Shown here piece by piece: positions 9,621 to 19,972 of a stretch of 64,000 nucleotides of DNA; the first letter of the stretch is position 1; each line of letters opens with the position of its first letter. Position numbers and translations under genes: made by a program. The notes below the pieces were generated by a model. It was not told the origin of the DNA. It searched no databases and saw nothing but the letters and a program-made list of their open reading frames with translations. The stretch covers positions 2,235,135 to 2,299,134 of the forward strand of contig BCGQ01000001.1 in the NCBI GenBank assembly GCA_001599355.1, read 5' to 3'. The DNA comes from Nakazawaea peltata (taxonomy: Eukaryota; Ascomycota; Pichiomycetes; Alaninales; Pachysolenaceae).

Positions 9621-11489
9621 ATGAAAATATTGTGTGTAGCCGAGAAACCATCTATAGCCAAGGCAGTAGCTTATGCTTTAGGAGGTAAAGACACTAGTAG
9701 CAGGAAGTATAGGAACTTTGTGACAAACCATGATTTTGAGTTCAATTTCGGAGGCCAGCTAGGCAAATGCAGTGTTACAATGACTCATGTGCTTGGGCAT
9801 GTTTATAATATCGATTTTGCACCAGGGTTCGGGTGGAATGAGTGTACTCCTGACAGATTATTTGATGCTCCTACTATGGAGACAGTAGAGAAACAAGATG
9901 TGGTTCTGAACATTGCACAGGAAGCTAGGAGGGCCGATTTACTTATGATATGGACAGATTGCGATAGAGAGGGAGAATTTATAGGATTTGAGGTGCTAAC
10001 GGCAGCTAGAACTAATAATAGGAATTTCACATTGGAGAATACCCTTCGAGCTCAGTTCTCTCATACTGAGAAGAACCATATTATAAATGCAGCCAAGAGG
10101 CCGGTGCGACTTTCCAAATCTGCCATTGATGCTGTCGAGACAAGAAGGGAACTTGATTTACGTACAGGATATGCATTTACCAGGTTTCTTACCAATCTCT
10201 TCAAGTCCGAATTTTTGCAAGAAGTTGGGGGTGCAACAAAAGCCATAAGTTATGGGGGATGTCAGTTTCCTACTTTGGGATTTGTAGTCGATAGATATAA
10301 AAGAGTTACCAGTTTTGTTCCGCAGGAATTCTGGTACATAGATGTAGACCTGAAAGTCGTTGATCAGAAGGTCAGTTTCGCTTGGGATAGAGCTCATAGT
10401 TTTGACAGACTCTCAACAGTCCTTCTATTTGAGAACTCGTTCACGATTCTGAAGGATAAACTGAGAATAACAAGAGTTACAAGGAAAGATACACGTAAAT
10501 ATCGTCCATTTCCATTAACTACAGTTGAATTACAGAAATCGGGATCCCGATTTTTGAGGATGTCAGCTAAACAAGTATTGGACCTTGCTGAGAAGCTCTA
10601 TAACCTTGGTTATCTTTCATATCCAAGAACGGAAACTGATCGATTCCCAGCCGCAATGGATCTTAAAGATTTAGTTTCTAAACAAACAGGAAATCCAATA
10701 TGGGGAACGTATGCTTCCAGTCTTTTGGATAACCAGAGATTTAGGCAACCAAGAACAGGTTCTCATGATGATAAACTGCATCCTCCCATTCATCCTATAA
10801 GAGCAGCCGATCTCAATTCCTTGAAACTGGATGAAAAGAAAGTATATGAATTTGTAACTAGACACTTCTTGGCCTGTTGTTCAGAAGATGCATTAGGAAG
10901 TCAAACAGATGTAGGACTTCAATGGGGTAATGAGAATTTCCACACTTCTGGACTCACTGTTTTACAAAGAAATTATCTTGAAATTTATGTTTACCATGAT
11001 TGGAAATCATCTACTGTTCTTCCAGAATTCCAAGTGAACCAGGAAATAGTTTTAACAAAAGCAGAAGTCAAATCAGGAAAGACCGGACCGCCCTCTCATA
11101 TGACTGAGACAGAGTTGATCGCCTTGATGGATCTGAATGGAATAGGAACAGATGCTACTATGGCAGATCATATAGAAAAGATCATCGCAAGAGAGTATAT
11201 AACGACAAGGACTAAAGATTCTAAAAAGATATTTGTTCCGACATTACTCGGGATGAGTTTAGTGGAAGGGTTCAACAAACTTGGATTCGATAATATGTCT
11301 TTATCTAAACCATTCCTTAGAAGGAATTTGGAAGCCAAATTGGTGGACATTGTAAACAATAATATTACCAAGCAAGAGGTCAAAAATGAAATCTTGGAGA
11401 AATACAGAGAAGCTTACCTGTTGACTGGACGAAATAGTCAACAATTGATACAGGAATATCGTCAAACCAAACGTATGTATAGTAGTTAA
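9621..11489 (+). CDS. TOP3: DNA topoisomerase III (type IA)
   Basis: Type IA topoisomerase that works with the Sgs1/RecQ helicase and Rmi1 to dissolve double Holliday junctions. It has 622 residues (S. cerevisiae 656). The Toprim domain starts at residue 1 (MKILCVAEKPSIAKAV) and contains WTDCDREGE. The catalytic tyrosine is Tyr334 in SYPRTETDR, and the GIGTDAT loop and RHFLACC segment are present. There are no C-terminal zinc fingers, as in yeast Top3. CTG at residue 505 sits in D-x-NGIGTDAT, where S. cerevisiae has Ala. Co-directional with SRS2 only 286 bp upstream, so two recombination-control genes are neighbours. Confidence 0.96.
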   Translation: MKILCVAEKPSIAKAVAYALGGKDTSSRKYRNFVTNHDFEFNFGGQLGKCSVTMTHVLGHVYNIDFAPGFGWNECTPDRLFDAPTMETVEKQDVVLNIAQEARRADLLMIWTDCDREGEFIGFEVLTAARTNNRNFTLENTLRAQFSHTEKNHIINAAKRPVRLSKSAIDAVETRRELDLRTGYAFTRFLTNLFKSEFLQEVGGATKAISYGGCQFPTLGFVVDRYKRVTSFVPQEFWYIDVDLKVVDQKVSFAWDRAHSFDRLSTVLLFENSFTILKDKLRITRVTRKDTRKYRPFPLTTVELQKSGSRFLRMSAKQVLDLAEKLYNLGYLSYPRTETDRFPAAMDLKDLVSKQTGNPIWGTYASSLLDNQRFRQPRTGSHDDKLHPPIHPIRAADLNSLKLDEKKVYEFVTRHFLACCSEDALGSQTDVGLQWGNENFHTSGLTVLQRNYLEIYVYHDWKSSTVLPEFQVNQEIVLTKAEVKSGKTGPPSHMTETELIALMDLNGIGTDATMADHIEKIIAREYITTRTKDSKKIFVPTLLGMSLVEGFNKLGFDNMSLSKPFLRRNLEAKLVDIVNNNITKQEVKNEILEKYREAYLLTGRNSQQLIQEYRQTKRMYSS

Positions 11490-11518
11490 TATGATATATT
11501 TAAAATACAGATATGTAG

Positions 11519-14500
11519 TTATACACCTCTTCTCTTCTTAGCCTCCAAATTCAAGACATTCTCTTTGGATTTACCATTTGTCCTCAACATTTGGGCCAAT
11601 TTCGTACTTTCAAAGTCGAAACTAGTCGAGGTTTTCAAGAAGTCATGGCCAATTAATTCTTGAGCTGTAGGTCTTTTCTCTGGATCAATGGTGAAACATT
11701 TCTCGATGAAATCTTTACCTTGGTCACTTACATAAGGCTTAACATCATCTGGAATCGGAGGCAGCAACTTGGTTTTACCTAATTTATAAATAGCACCTAC
11801 AGCTTCTACATTGGACCATGGTCTTCTTCCGGCAAACATCTCCAAAACGACACAACCCAACGACCAAATATCCACCTTTGCGCTATAACCTTGTCTATGG
11901 TTATGAACGACATTATCGATGACTTCCGGAGCCATCCAAAATATAGATCCCTGCATAGACATCTCGGCATCATTAGCATAGATATTCAGACTTCTCTTGG
12001 AAATACCGAAATCAGATATTTTACAACTTCCGTCGATCTCCAACAACAAGTTATCGGCTTTCAAATCTCTGTGTAAAATTCCTCTGGAATGTAAATAGGC
12101 CAATCCACGAAGAACTTGAAGAGTTAAGAACTTGATCAAGTCTTCTTCGAATCTGCCGTACATTCTAAGACAAGAACCTACAGACCCACCGGCAACATAT
12201 TCTAAGAATAAACTATGGATATTTCCCAGTCTTTCGAATCCGAGATATTGTACGATGTTCATATGATCGAGATCTTTCATGGTATCCACCTCAGAAAGTA
12301 AAGCATCGATCACTTCATTTACTTGTTGACTTGCAATTCCAGATTTAGGTACTTTTACTTGCTTGACGGCCATCATTTCACCGGTAGTTACGTTTAAGGC
12401 TAAAAATACTTCACCAAACGTACCTTTACCAATAAGCTCACCCTTGACCCAGGCAAACTCTTTGTAGTCACCTTTACTATTTTTAAATTTACTTACAAAA
12501 CCGTCCTTTAATTGAGAAGAGGTCACTTCAATAACCTTCTGACCCCACATTTTAGTACTTGTACGTCTCAAAAGCTCCGATCTTTTATTCAGAGCATTCT
12601 CAGAAAGTCTTTTACGAGCTTCATTGGCTTCTCTGGCCACTACACGGATAGTCTTCATCCTTTGATGTCTACCAATAGTACCTTTTGGAACCTTGAGCTG
12701 ATGATCATCACCGGCATTCGATACTTTACGTGAAATAGACCTCTTTGGGGCATTGTCCTTATATGAGCTTAAGGCTGGTAATTTCTGTTGGATTGGAGAT
12801 GTCTCAGTCAATGGAGACATCAATGGTGATGTTGCCTCATCTACAATTGGTTTATCAAGGTCTGTGTTAGGGAAGAAACGTTCAAGGTTATCATAAACTA
12901 CCTCAGCAGGTGGTCTCATTGTTATCTCGGAAGAATTTTCATGTTGAAGCAGCCAAGTCTCATCTTTAGCAGAAGAATCATACTTGAGAGTTTCCGATGA
13001 CGATTTCTTTCCAGGAACCTTAGCCCAAAGATCATCATCTGAATCTCCACTACTATCATCCCCATCACTCAAGTCTGGAGCTCCTTCGAAAGAGATCTTA
13101 TTCTCACTAAAACGTTCGCTTTCAGTGAGAGTTCTGAATGATTTGAAAGAGTCATCTCTTCTCATCTGAGGAATACGTTCAATTACTTGACGAGGAGAAG
13201 GAGAGTCCCCAATTGTGGTTTCCTTTCCGTCGGGAGGAGAAATAGGAGTCCTTGCTATTGGGGATACACTACCACGATACGGTTGAGGAACAAGAGTAGT
13301 CGATAACCCTGGTGTGAATGGGGATAAATATTCATCTTTTTCAAGGTTAGAGACAGCAGATGGCGATCTAAGAGATGGTTTCTCCTGAGTGTTAATCTCA
13401 ATTGTGGGAGGAACCTTTTTACGGATCGACTGATTACGTTTAAGCGAGGAAGATGATCGGGAGATATCTGAAGAATTAGCAGGAGGTGGAGGAGGATTCC
13501 TCTTAGCCACAATATTCTGTCTTTGGAATGGTGATTCACGTCTCTTATCAAAATCAATCTCACCTGTACTCTCTTTACGAATAATCCTAAACGAGTTATT
13601 ACTGTTACTGTTCATTGAGCCCACTTGATTTAGAGATCTAGGAGGTGCTATCAACTTGAAATTGGATCCATTATCTCCACCAAGAGACGGTATTGAAGAT
13701 AATCCCTTCAGGTCCATTAATGACGACCTTCTCCTAGCTTTATCCTTGAAATTCAAGTAGTCTACCGGTTCTTTATTATTGTTGGTAACACCAAGAAGAT
13801 ATTGAGGTGTAGCAGGATATATAGAACCTTCTTCATTAGTATCAATGGAATGAGAAATTGAGGAACGAGTAGATGTCGCAGAGAGGGACAAGTCATTAAT
13901 AGTAGTGTTGGATCTATTTGCTTGGAATCCCCTGATCAACACCTTGAGTGATGGTTTATCTTTCAATGAGATTAATGTTTCTTCATCTAACAGCTCACCT
14001 TCATCGCACTCAAAGTCAGTAAGATGGAATGTGACAGAGTCTGACATAGGCACATTGAGTGTTTCACAAAGTAAAGCTTTGAGTGAAGTAACATCATCAC
14101 ATTTAGAAATATCACAGGAGTAGAAAAGCTTATTATTGGTAGTGATCAAAAGATGAACCCCATTGGAAGTATCGGATTTAGGTTTAGGTTGGAATTTTAC
14201 ATCGATAGAAGGGGGAGGTGATCTCGAAGTATCTTCACCTCCTGCTATAGTTGAGGAAGAGTCGAGAATATCGTTCTCATGTGGGGTAGTGATCTCTTGG
14301 ATTCTTCTAAGGGAACTTGTATCTGTAGGACTGGAGGTGGACGAGATCGACCTATGTGAAGTATGACCTCTTTGTTTGTATTCCGGAGCCTTATTAGATC
14401 TATCACTGACTTTATTTCTCAATTTACTGATTAATCCCTTCTTTGTAGAGTCTGTAGGAGAATCGAGTTTGATCGACTTCTTGGAGGAACTTTGAGTCTC

Positions 14501-16126
14501 TGGTTCGACACCGTTTGCTGGGAACAAAGAGCTGAACAATGACGACTCAGAAGAGTTGGATTTACTATGTCTTTTGAAGAAACCTTGAGAGAATGATGCA
14601 GGGGAAAGTGGTGAAGCATGTGATGATTCGATAGTCGAGAATGGTCTAGATATTGGGTGGTCTCGTTTACGAGGTCTCAGAATCAGAGTGTTCCCGAGAG
14701 AATCAGGTGATAATTTAGTTATAGGAGATCTTCTTTGCAGAGGTGTAGTATAATTTGGAGCAGAAGCCGTCAGGACAAGCTCTGAAAGATGAATTGAATC
14801 TTCTTTTGTTCCTTCTGGAGCAATCGGACTAGGTGTCATCGACAGAGATTCAGAGTAAGATAAGATACTTTGAGCATCTTCATCTAAATGATGCTCCTCA
14901 TATGGGAATGAAGTTGATTTATCGATTTCTCCAGTAGTTTGGATCTTAGAGGTTGCATCAGAGTTCGGTCTATCTAAAGTTTTTCTAAGTAAATGGATAA
15001 ATCTGGAGGGTGTAGAGTCCAAAGAGAAGTCCAATTGATCTGAGTACTTGCTTAATATACTGTAATTGGCTAAAGCTAAGAACTTGGCACCAGACAAGTC
15101 ATTTGCCTTGAAACAGTTTGCCCAGGAGGTATTAAATGAGTATAAATTAAGCCAGTAGATCACCCTGTCAATAGTCCATTCCTCCGGTATATTTACTGAC
15201 CAAGAAACAGAACTTTGACGTGAATGAGGTGAGCTAAAGTGTTTACCAATAGTTACTCTGTTAGAATTAGAAGAAGATTGGGAAGCAATTGACGAGTTAT
15301 GAGAATGTCCCATATCTTGTTTCAGCTGAGAAGGAGAAACAAACAGTTCAGGAACCGAAGCTCCGGAACTCGTCTTACGATGAGAGTTAAGATCAGGACC
15401 AATTACCTGGGAGTGTAGAGTAGCCAACACCAGATCGGTGCTCCCACTTGCTTTACGGGATTTAGTATCAGGATGAAAGTAAAATTGGTCCCTTTCAGGG
15501 GTCCCAGACTCATCCTGGATCAAAATATCATTGCGGGTCTTTTCAAATGAGAAATCGTCAGCTCTTGAGTCGTTTAGCAGAACAATACTGCTAGTAATAG
15601 TGGCCTTCTCACCTGTAGATTCCAATTGATGCCATGAATGAGGTTGCTGCGTATTACTGACATGTCTGTAGGGATACAATGGCAGCTTGCTAAGCGGTAC
15701 CAGATTGGACAGTTGACTTCTAACCGATCTATTAGAGTTCGGAGTAGATGTCTTAACAGAGGGAGGAGTATTCATCTGAGAGGTGCTCTGAGTGGGAGTA
15801 TCAGCTTTCTCAAGACTCTTACGACGAGTTAACTTGTGTTTCGTACCTTCAAATTTGGAATTGTCCTGGTCTGGCGATGTGTCTAACTTGAGGTTTGGTG
15901 ATTTAGTCTTTCTTTCTGGAGTCTTCAGTGATGACTTACGGAGTCCTTCCATTATTGGGTATGGGGAGCCTGAACCGCGGGTTTTCAGCGACAGATTCAA
16001 TGTGGATGACAAATCCTCTGATCTTAGACTCGCAGGGATACCATTATAGAGGAAACTGGGTACCTCATCTTGATCGTTGGGCACCGATTTTGATTTATAT
16101 TTCTGCCAGGGGGATTTATTTGACAT
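11519..16126 (-). CDS. BCK1: Bck1-type MAP kinase kinase kinase of the cell wall integrity pathway
   Basis: MAPKKK activated by Pkc1 that phosphorylates Mkk1/2 to drive the Slt2 cell-wall MAPK cascade. It has 1535 residues (S. cerevisiae 1478), mostly a long Ser/Pro-rich low-complexity regulatory region. A SAM-like segment (EEWTIDRVIYWLNLY) is near residue 318. The kinase domain lies at about 1240-1505: GKGTFGEV, VKQVKVPK, ILHRDLKADNLLL, SDFGISK and WMAPEV are all intact. CTG at residue 1455 precedes PPIPDD, where S. cerevisiae Bck1 has the Ala of SAPPIPED. The start is the first ATG (MSNKSPWQKYKSKS). The 3' end is 30 bp from the TOP3 stop, so the two genes converge. Confidence 0.94.
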   Translation of the reverse strand: MSNKSPWQKYKSKSVPNDQDEVPSFLYNGIPASLRSEDLSSTLNLSLKTRGSGSPYPIMEGLRKSSLKTPERKTKSPNLKLDTSPDQDNSKFEGTKHKLTRRKSLEKADTPTQSTSQMNTPPSVKTSTPNSNRSVRSQLSNLVPLSKLPLYPYRHVSNTQQPHSWHQLESTGEKATITSSIVLLNDSRADDFSFEKTRNDILIQDESGTPERDQFYFHPDTKSRKASGSTDLVLATLHSQVIGPDLNSHRKTSSGASVPELFVSPSQLKQDMGHSHNSSIASQSSSNSNRVTIGKHFSSPHSRQSSVSWSVNIPEEWTIDRVIYWLNLYSFNTSWANCFKANDLSGAKFLALANYSILSKYSDQLDFSLDSTPSRFIHLLRKTLDRPNSDATSKIQTTGEIDKSTSFPYEEHHLDEDAQSILSYSESLSMTPSPIAPEGTKEDSIHLSELVLTASAPNYTTPLQRRSPITKLSPDSLGNTLILRPRKRDHPISRPFSTIESSHASPLSPASFSQGFFKRHSKSNSSESSLFSSLFPANGVEPETQSSSKKSIKLDSPTDSTKKGLISKLRNKVSDRSNKAPEYKQRGHTSHRSISSTSSPTDTSSLRRIQEITTPHENDILDSSSTIAGGEDTSRSPPPSIDVKFQPKPKSDTSNGVHLLITTNNKLFYSCDISKCDDVTSLKALLCETLNVPMSDSVTFHLTDFECDEGELLDEETLISLKDKPSLKVLIRGFQANRSNTTINDLSLSATSTRSSISHSIDTNEEGSIYPATPQYLLGVTNNNKEPVDYLNFKDKARRRSSLMDLKGLSSIPSLGGDNGSNFKLIAPPRSLNQVGSMNSNSNNSFRIIRKESTGEIDFDKRRESPFQRQNIVAKRNPPPPPANSSDISRSSSSLKRNQSIRKKVPPTIEINTQEKPSLRSPSAVSNLEKDEYLSPFTPGLSTTLVPQPYRGSVSPIARTPISPPDGKETTIGDSPSPRQVIERIPQMRRDDSFKSFRTLTESERFSENKISFEGAPDLSDGDDSSGDSDDDLWAKVPGKKSSSETLKYDSSAKDETWLLQHENSSEITMRPPAEVVYDNLERFFPNTDLDKPIVDEATSPLMSPLTETSPIQQKLPALSSYKDNAPKRSISRKVSNAGDDHQLKVPKGTIGRHQRMKTIRVVAREANEARKRLSENALNKRSELLRRTSTKMWGQKVIEVTSSQLKDGFVSKFKNSKGDYKEFAWVKGELIGKGTFGEVFLALNVTTGEMMAVKQVKVPKSGIASQQVNEVIDALLSEVDTMKDLDHMNIVQYLGFERLGNIHSLFLEYVAGGSVGSCLRMYGRFEEDLIKFLTLQVLRGLAYLHSRGILHRDLKADNLLLEIDGSCKISDFGISKRSLNIYANDAEMSMQGSIFWMAPEVIDNVVHNHRQGYSAKVDIWSLGCVVLEMFAGRRPWSNVEAVGAIYKLGKTKLLPPIPDDVKPYVSDQGKDFIEKCFTIDPEKRPTAQELIGHDFLKTSTSFDFESTKLAQMLRTNGKSKENVLNLEAKKRRGV

Positions 16127-16550
16127 TTTGGGTGGAAATCTCGGGGATTAAACTTGGATTGGGGTAAATGAGCCTCTGGTAGACACTGTGACCAAAAAAT
16201 ACCACTAGAATATGAAGTTTGTAACCCTTTTGAGGTGACTGTCTGTCGTTGATGTCGCTATTTGATACTAATTATAGAGAGAAATAAGTTGTAAAGTGCT
16301 CATTAGGATTTACCGAAGGTGACGATAGTACTGAGGAAAGTGATAAAGTGCTCAATTAGGTTGTGGGAGAGGCTACGGTTGGGTTATGATGAGAAGGAAA
16401 GATGGACAGAAGACACTAAAGGAGGTGAATAGATATTCTTACTCGAGACACTCTATATCATCGACATATAACATCTTCCGTTACCTACATCTCCCGTTAC
16501 CTACACCTACTCTATATCAAATATATCTATTCTTATATACAAGTTCTTAT
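16127..16550. promoter_or_regulatory. BCK1 upstream region
   Basis: A 424-bp spacer between the BCK1 start and the MRPL49 stop, with no gene. A near-repeat TAAAGTGCTCATTAGG / TAAAGTGCTCAATTAGG occurs at 16292-16307 and 16344-16360. The core TGATAAAGTGCTCA recurs once more at 39766-39779. Confidence 0.5.
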
Positions 16551-17039
16551 TCATATCTTCAACTCAGAGATACGTAAGACAGTCTTTGGATGTTTGACTG
16601 GGATATGACGTACATGACGTTGTCTTCTCTTTGTGACCTCCTTCACATACATAGGGTTCTTGGTCTTCTCAATAACAGTGGCTTTAATGCTGTATAATGT
16701 CTTGTCTATTGGCTCTCCTGTAACAGTATAGTTTCTTGAACCTATCGTAGTTACATCATGGAAATTCAAGACATCACCGACCTCTGCCTCCTTCAATCTG
16801 AATGGAAGGATGACTTTATCTCCCTCAGTCACTAAATATGACTTGTTATGTATTCTAATAGTGGCATATAAATCTTGTTCAAACTTCAATGGAAGTAAAT
16901 CTTCTTTCAGTACAGCTTTACCAGCCAATTTGGTCTCTTGTTGAATGAATGATGATACCGAAAAACCACGACTTTGAATCATGCCTACAGTACTCAATCT
17001 TGGGGCAGTGATAGCCCTACTGATGATATTTCTGAACAT
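16551..17039 (-). CDS. MRPL49: Mitochondrial ribosomal protein bL21m
   Basis: Large-subunit protein of the mitochondrial ribosome, equivalent to bacterial L21. From the ATG at 17039 it has 162 residues (S. cerevisiae 161); the open frame extends seven codons further to a TTG, which is not used. The N-terminus is basic with no acidic residues for about 35 positions ([18 protein letters not shown]), a mitochondrial targeting sequence. The L21 core follows ([15 protein letters not shown], and near the end [21 protein letters not shown], a shortened-to-length basic signature with H-P-K-T). The C-terminus ends in ISELKI. Confidence 0.85.
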   Translation of the reverse strand: MFRNIISRAITAPRLSTVGMIQSRGFSVSSFIQQETKLAGKAVLKEDLLPLKFEQDLYATIRIHNKSYLVTEGDKVILPFRLKEAEVGDVLNFHDVTTIGSRNYTVTGEPIDKTLYSIKATVIEKTKNPMYVKEVTKRRQRHVRHIPVKHPKTVLRISELKI

Positions 17040-17203
17040 ATCGCACTGATCTCTTCTCAAATAACCGCCGTCGATGTTGATTTATTATGGAAAATTTTTT
17101 TTAGATATTTTTCTTCGAGATATTTGATACTAAAAAGAGATATTTAGGGGCTGTGAAATTAGAAAGGGGTCTAATTGATTATTTATGGGGATGGGGCTGA
17201 TGA

Positions 17204-17857
17204 TTACTCGGTCTTCAACTTCTTCATAACTTTTCTTCTTTGAGCAATCATATGAGTATATAAGAAGAACAAACCTGGGATATAGACGACTAATAAAACT
17301 TTTAAGAGAATAGCATACCATTCACCTACTACCTTGGATGCATCGTTTAATGACAAGTAGATCATTCCTGTCTCACTGGCAACACCAGTAGGGTACAAGA
17401 CAAAGAAGGTGTTGTAACGTAAAAGAGTCAAAATTTTTGGAACTTTATCACCTCTCAAAATATTTTCGGCATAATAAGTATAACGAATGATTTCAGTCGT
17501 GGACCAGGACAAAAGTAAAGTGATGTAAAGCCAGTGTGTGTTAGCTGGGGAATTTGGTAAGAGTTGTAAAATACCCCAAACTACCAATAATCTGGAAGCA
17601 ACTTGAATGGCGACAGTGCCTACAGCAGATCTCACATTACCAACGGCGGCATTGTATACCTCAATGATAGCACAGGTTTGGATCCAGGTGTTAATATAGT
17701 TGGTCTTGCTGAACAAAGCCGGTTGACCTTCGACAATGGCATAGTACACAGTAGTGATGAAGATGTAAGCCCACATAATGGCCGAGACATAGTTATAATA
17801 TGGGATCCAAGCAGGACCCTTATGAATCTTAGATTGAGATTTTGGTTTTTCCAGCAT
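17204..17857 (-). CDS. PHS1: Very-long-chain 3-hydroxyacyl-CoA dehydratase
   Basis: ER enzyme that removes water from 3-hydroxyacyl-CoA, the third step of the very-long-chain fatty acid elongation cycle. The 217 residues match yeast Phs1, with about six membrane segments. Catalytic residues are Tyr155 and Glu162 in the conserved LYPTGVASE segment. The C-terminus is lysine-rich (RRKVMKKLKTE), as in ER-retained proteins. It is divergently arranged with YET3, another ER membrane protein. IFA38, encoding the preceding reductase step of the same cycle, is 13 kb away in this window. Confidence 0.95.
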   Translation of the reverse strand: MLEKPKSQSKIHKGPAWIPYYNYVSAIMWAYIFITTVYYAIVEGQPALFSKTNYINTWIQTCAIIEVYNAAVGNVRSAVGTVAIQVASRLLVVWGILQLLPNSPANTHWLYITLLLSWSTTEIIRYTYYAENILRGDKVPKILTLLRYNTFFVLYPTGVASETGMIYLSLNDASKVVGEWYAILLKVLLVVYIPGLFFLYTHMIAQRRKVMKKLKTE

Positions 17858-18377
17858 TGTAATGGTTGAGAATCAATCAATGGAGCAATCAATGGAGACC
17901 AAGTAAATAACTTATTTACTAGTGTATTTACATATTTTTGTAGTGAAAAATATGCCCATAGTAATTGTTAGGTAGGAGAGTTAAGTAAGACAAAATAGTG
18001 TGTGGTTTTCCTAGTTTAAATAGAGAGTAATTTTCTTAGTATGAATCTAGACAATAAACTACACTACTGCTATAAGGAGTTAATATTGATGAATAGTGAA
18101 CACGTAGTGAGTAGTTCAGCATAGCCAATCCTCAATCTGACAATTCTGGTTCTGTCATTTCTCCACCGACCAATTCTACCCCCATCCTAATCTGTCTCCT
18201 ACCCCATCTCTTATATCCATTTTAGGTATTTCTCCTAATGTACACGACCACCCAATGGCAATGCAGAACTGAAATTTGCTTAGCTTTGCTTAGCTATTGA
18301 TGCCACCTATAACTCAACATTGAATCCCGTTACTAACGATCTAAACCAATTGATCTAAACACAGGTATCACTTCATC
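17858..18377. promoter_or_regulatory. Divergent promoter of PHS1 and YET3
   Basis: A 520-bp A/T-rich spacer with no coding potential. A duplicated GCTTAGCTTTGCTTAGCT lies near 18277-18294. No recognised factor site stands out. Confidence 0.5.
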
Positions 18378-18962
18378 ATGAGTATCCAAATGACATTTAT
18401 TTTCCTCTGTCTCGTTTTCGAGATGGTGCTTATGGCTCTCTTAGTATTGCCTTTGCCCTTCAAGATTCGTAAGGCAGTAGTAAATGTATCCAACTTGCTC
18501 TTGATGTCTACACATTTCAGAGTCATTGTTGGATTCACCGCCTTCATTGTTGGATTGATGTTCTTGGACTCCGCTAAGAGATCCACCATCGGTTATAATA
18601 GAGGTCGTCATAGTCAATATGGAACAGGTGGTCCAATGTTCTTGAACGCCTTCGAATTGGCTTCTAGAAATTATAACCAACGTAACATGTACATCACCGG
18701 ACTGGTACTTTATTTGGGATTATGTATTCCTACCGTTGTCTTCCTTTTGAAAAAGCTCATCAAGCATAAGGACAAGTATGATAATGCTAGTACTCATCCT
18801 GTCACTGATGAACAAGAAATTGCAGAATTGAAGAAGACTCTTGCTGCCAAAGAACGTGATATCGAGACTTTGAAAAAACAAGTCGCCAATATGGGTTCTG
18901 CATACAATAAGCTTGCCGATTCTGTTAATACATCCGAGGCTACCGATAAGAAGAAAGATTAA
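18378..18962 (+). CDS. YET3: BAP31-family ER membrane protein
   Basis: Homologue of mammalian BAP31 and yeast Yet1/Yet3, ER proteins linked to translocon cargo and inositol-gene control. The 194 residues contain three membrane segments at about 5-25, 48-66 and 106-126. A cytosolic coiled coil follows (about 140-180, KKTLAAKERDIETLKKQV). The end is KKKD, a dilysine ER retrieval signal (Lys at -3 and -4). The start is the first ATG and gives the expected short lumenal N-terminus. YET1 and YET3 cannot be told apart from sequence inspection; YET3 is used as the general name. Confidence 0.85.
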   Translation: MSIQMTFIFLCLVFEMVLMALLVLPLPFKIRKAVVNVSNLLLMSTHFRVIVGFTAFIVGLMFLDSAKRSTIGYNRGRHSQYGTGGPMFLNAFELASRNYNQRNMYITGLVLYLGLCIPTVVFLLKKLIKHKDKYDNASTHPVTDEQEIAELKKTLAAKERDIETLKKQVANMGSAYNKLADSVNTSEATDKKKD

Positions 18963-18985
18963 ATTACTCTAATATATATATTCTC

Positions 18986-19972
18986 TTAAAAATCATCTAT
19001 TTCAATACCTTGATTGGTTTTCTCACAAAGTTCAACAATTCTTCCACCGACGGAAGTGTCCATGATACTTAATCCGACTAATTTGTAGACAAATAAATCA
19101 CTCTTCAACAGTTCATGATCATCAGTCAATTTCACAATTGGTGTCAACTTATCAATTGGGATATTATTTTGGATGATTTCACCTGCCTCATGCATTACAT
19201 GTTCAGGTGAGTCTACAAAGATACATCCTGTCTTCTCAATGGCTTTATGAACTAAAGCACTATCAATCTCCATCATGTGTGGTTTATAACTTCCAATCAA
19301 CCCGAAAAATCTACGTTTTGGAGAGGTGAAATACTCCAATTTGATTAACGGATCAGTATTAGGAGTACATCCATAGATGACGTCACTGTCATTCAATTCT
19401 TTAGATATCACAGTCAGATCAGTCGTACCTATAACTGAGATATCAAGATCGAATTCCTTCACTAAACGTGCTTTCAACAGCTCCAGCTTCTCCAATGATC
19501 TATTACAAATGACCACCCTCTTAAAGCTTCCAGGAAACAACAATAAACTTAATCTGATATGCCAATATGCTTGTAAACCACTTCCAAATGCGATGATCTG
19601 AGCATCCTCAGGCAGTTTCTGGAAATATTTAACCAAACCTAAACTGGTAGCTAAAGCTGTCCTGAAAGCTGTCAAATTCTTAGCATTAAGAATACCAAGA
19701 GGTTTACCGGTACACTTATCAATTATGATAGTGACACCATTGAAACCTTCTGAGCTACCAGTGAGTGCCTTCAAACCAACAGTTTCTCCTAATCCTACCA
19801 TAAACAAATGAGTAGCATACGGCGTAGTACTAACAATTCTCTTAGGGATGAGAGATTCATCTTCACCATATGATACTAAAGCATCTGTCAAGACCTTTTG
19901 GTATTGAATAATCCCTTCTTTGTCTAAAGAGCTGAGATGGTTGACGATAATTGAGTCGCTGCAGATTCTCAT
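18986..19972 (-). CDS. Ornithine cyclodeaminase / mu-crystallin family NAD(P)-binding protein
   Basis: A 328-residue member of the OCD/mu-crystallin superfamily, whose members act on amino acids or imines (ornithine cyclodeaminase, alanine dehydrogenase, ketimine reductase). The N-terminal dimerisation part contains GLKALTGSSEGFNGV, where the substrate-contacting Lys is expected, and NAKNLTAFRTALATSLG. The Rossmann segment IIAFGSGLQAYWHIRL starts near residue 144 and has a G-S-G instead of the full GxGxxA/G pattern. No S. cerevisiae counterpart is known to me, though such genes occur in S. pombe and other fungi. The substrate is not predictable. It converges with YET3 (23-bp gap) and diverges from PRI2. 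Confidence 0.85.
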   Translation of the reverse strand: MRICSDSIIVNHLSSLDKEGIIQYQKVLTDALVSYGEDESLIPKRIVSTTPYATHLFMVGLGETVGLKALTGSSEGFNGVTIIIDKCTGKPLGILNAKNLTAFRTALATSLGLVKYFQKLPEDAQIIAFGSGLQAYWHIRLSLLLFPGSFKRVVICNRSLEKLELLKARLVKEFDLDISVIGTTDLTVISKELNDSDVIYGCTPNTDPLIKLEYFTSPKRRFFGLIGSYKPHMMEIDSALVHKAIEKTGCIFVDSPEHVMHEAGEIIQNNIPIDKLTPIVKLTDDHELLKSDLFVYKLVGLSIMDTSVGGRIVELCEKTNQGIEIDDF

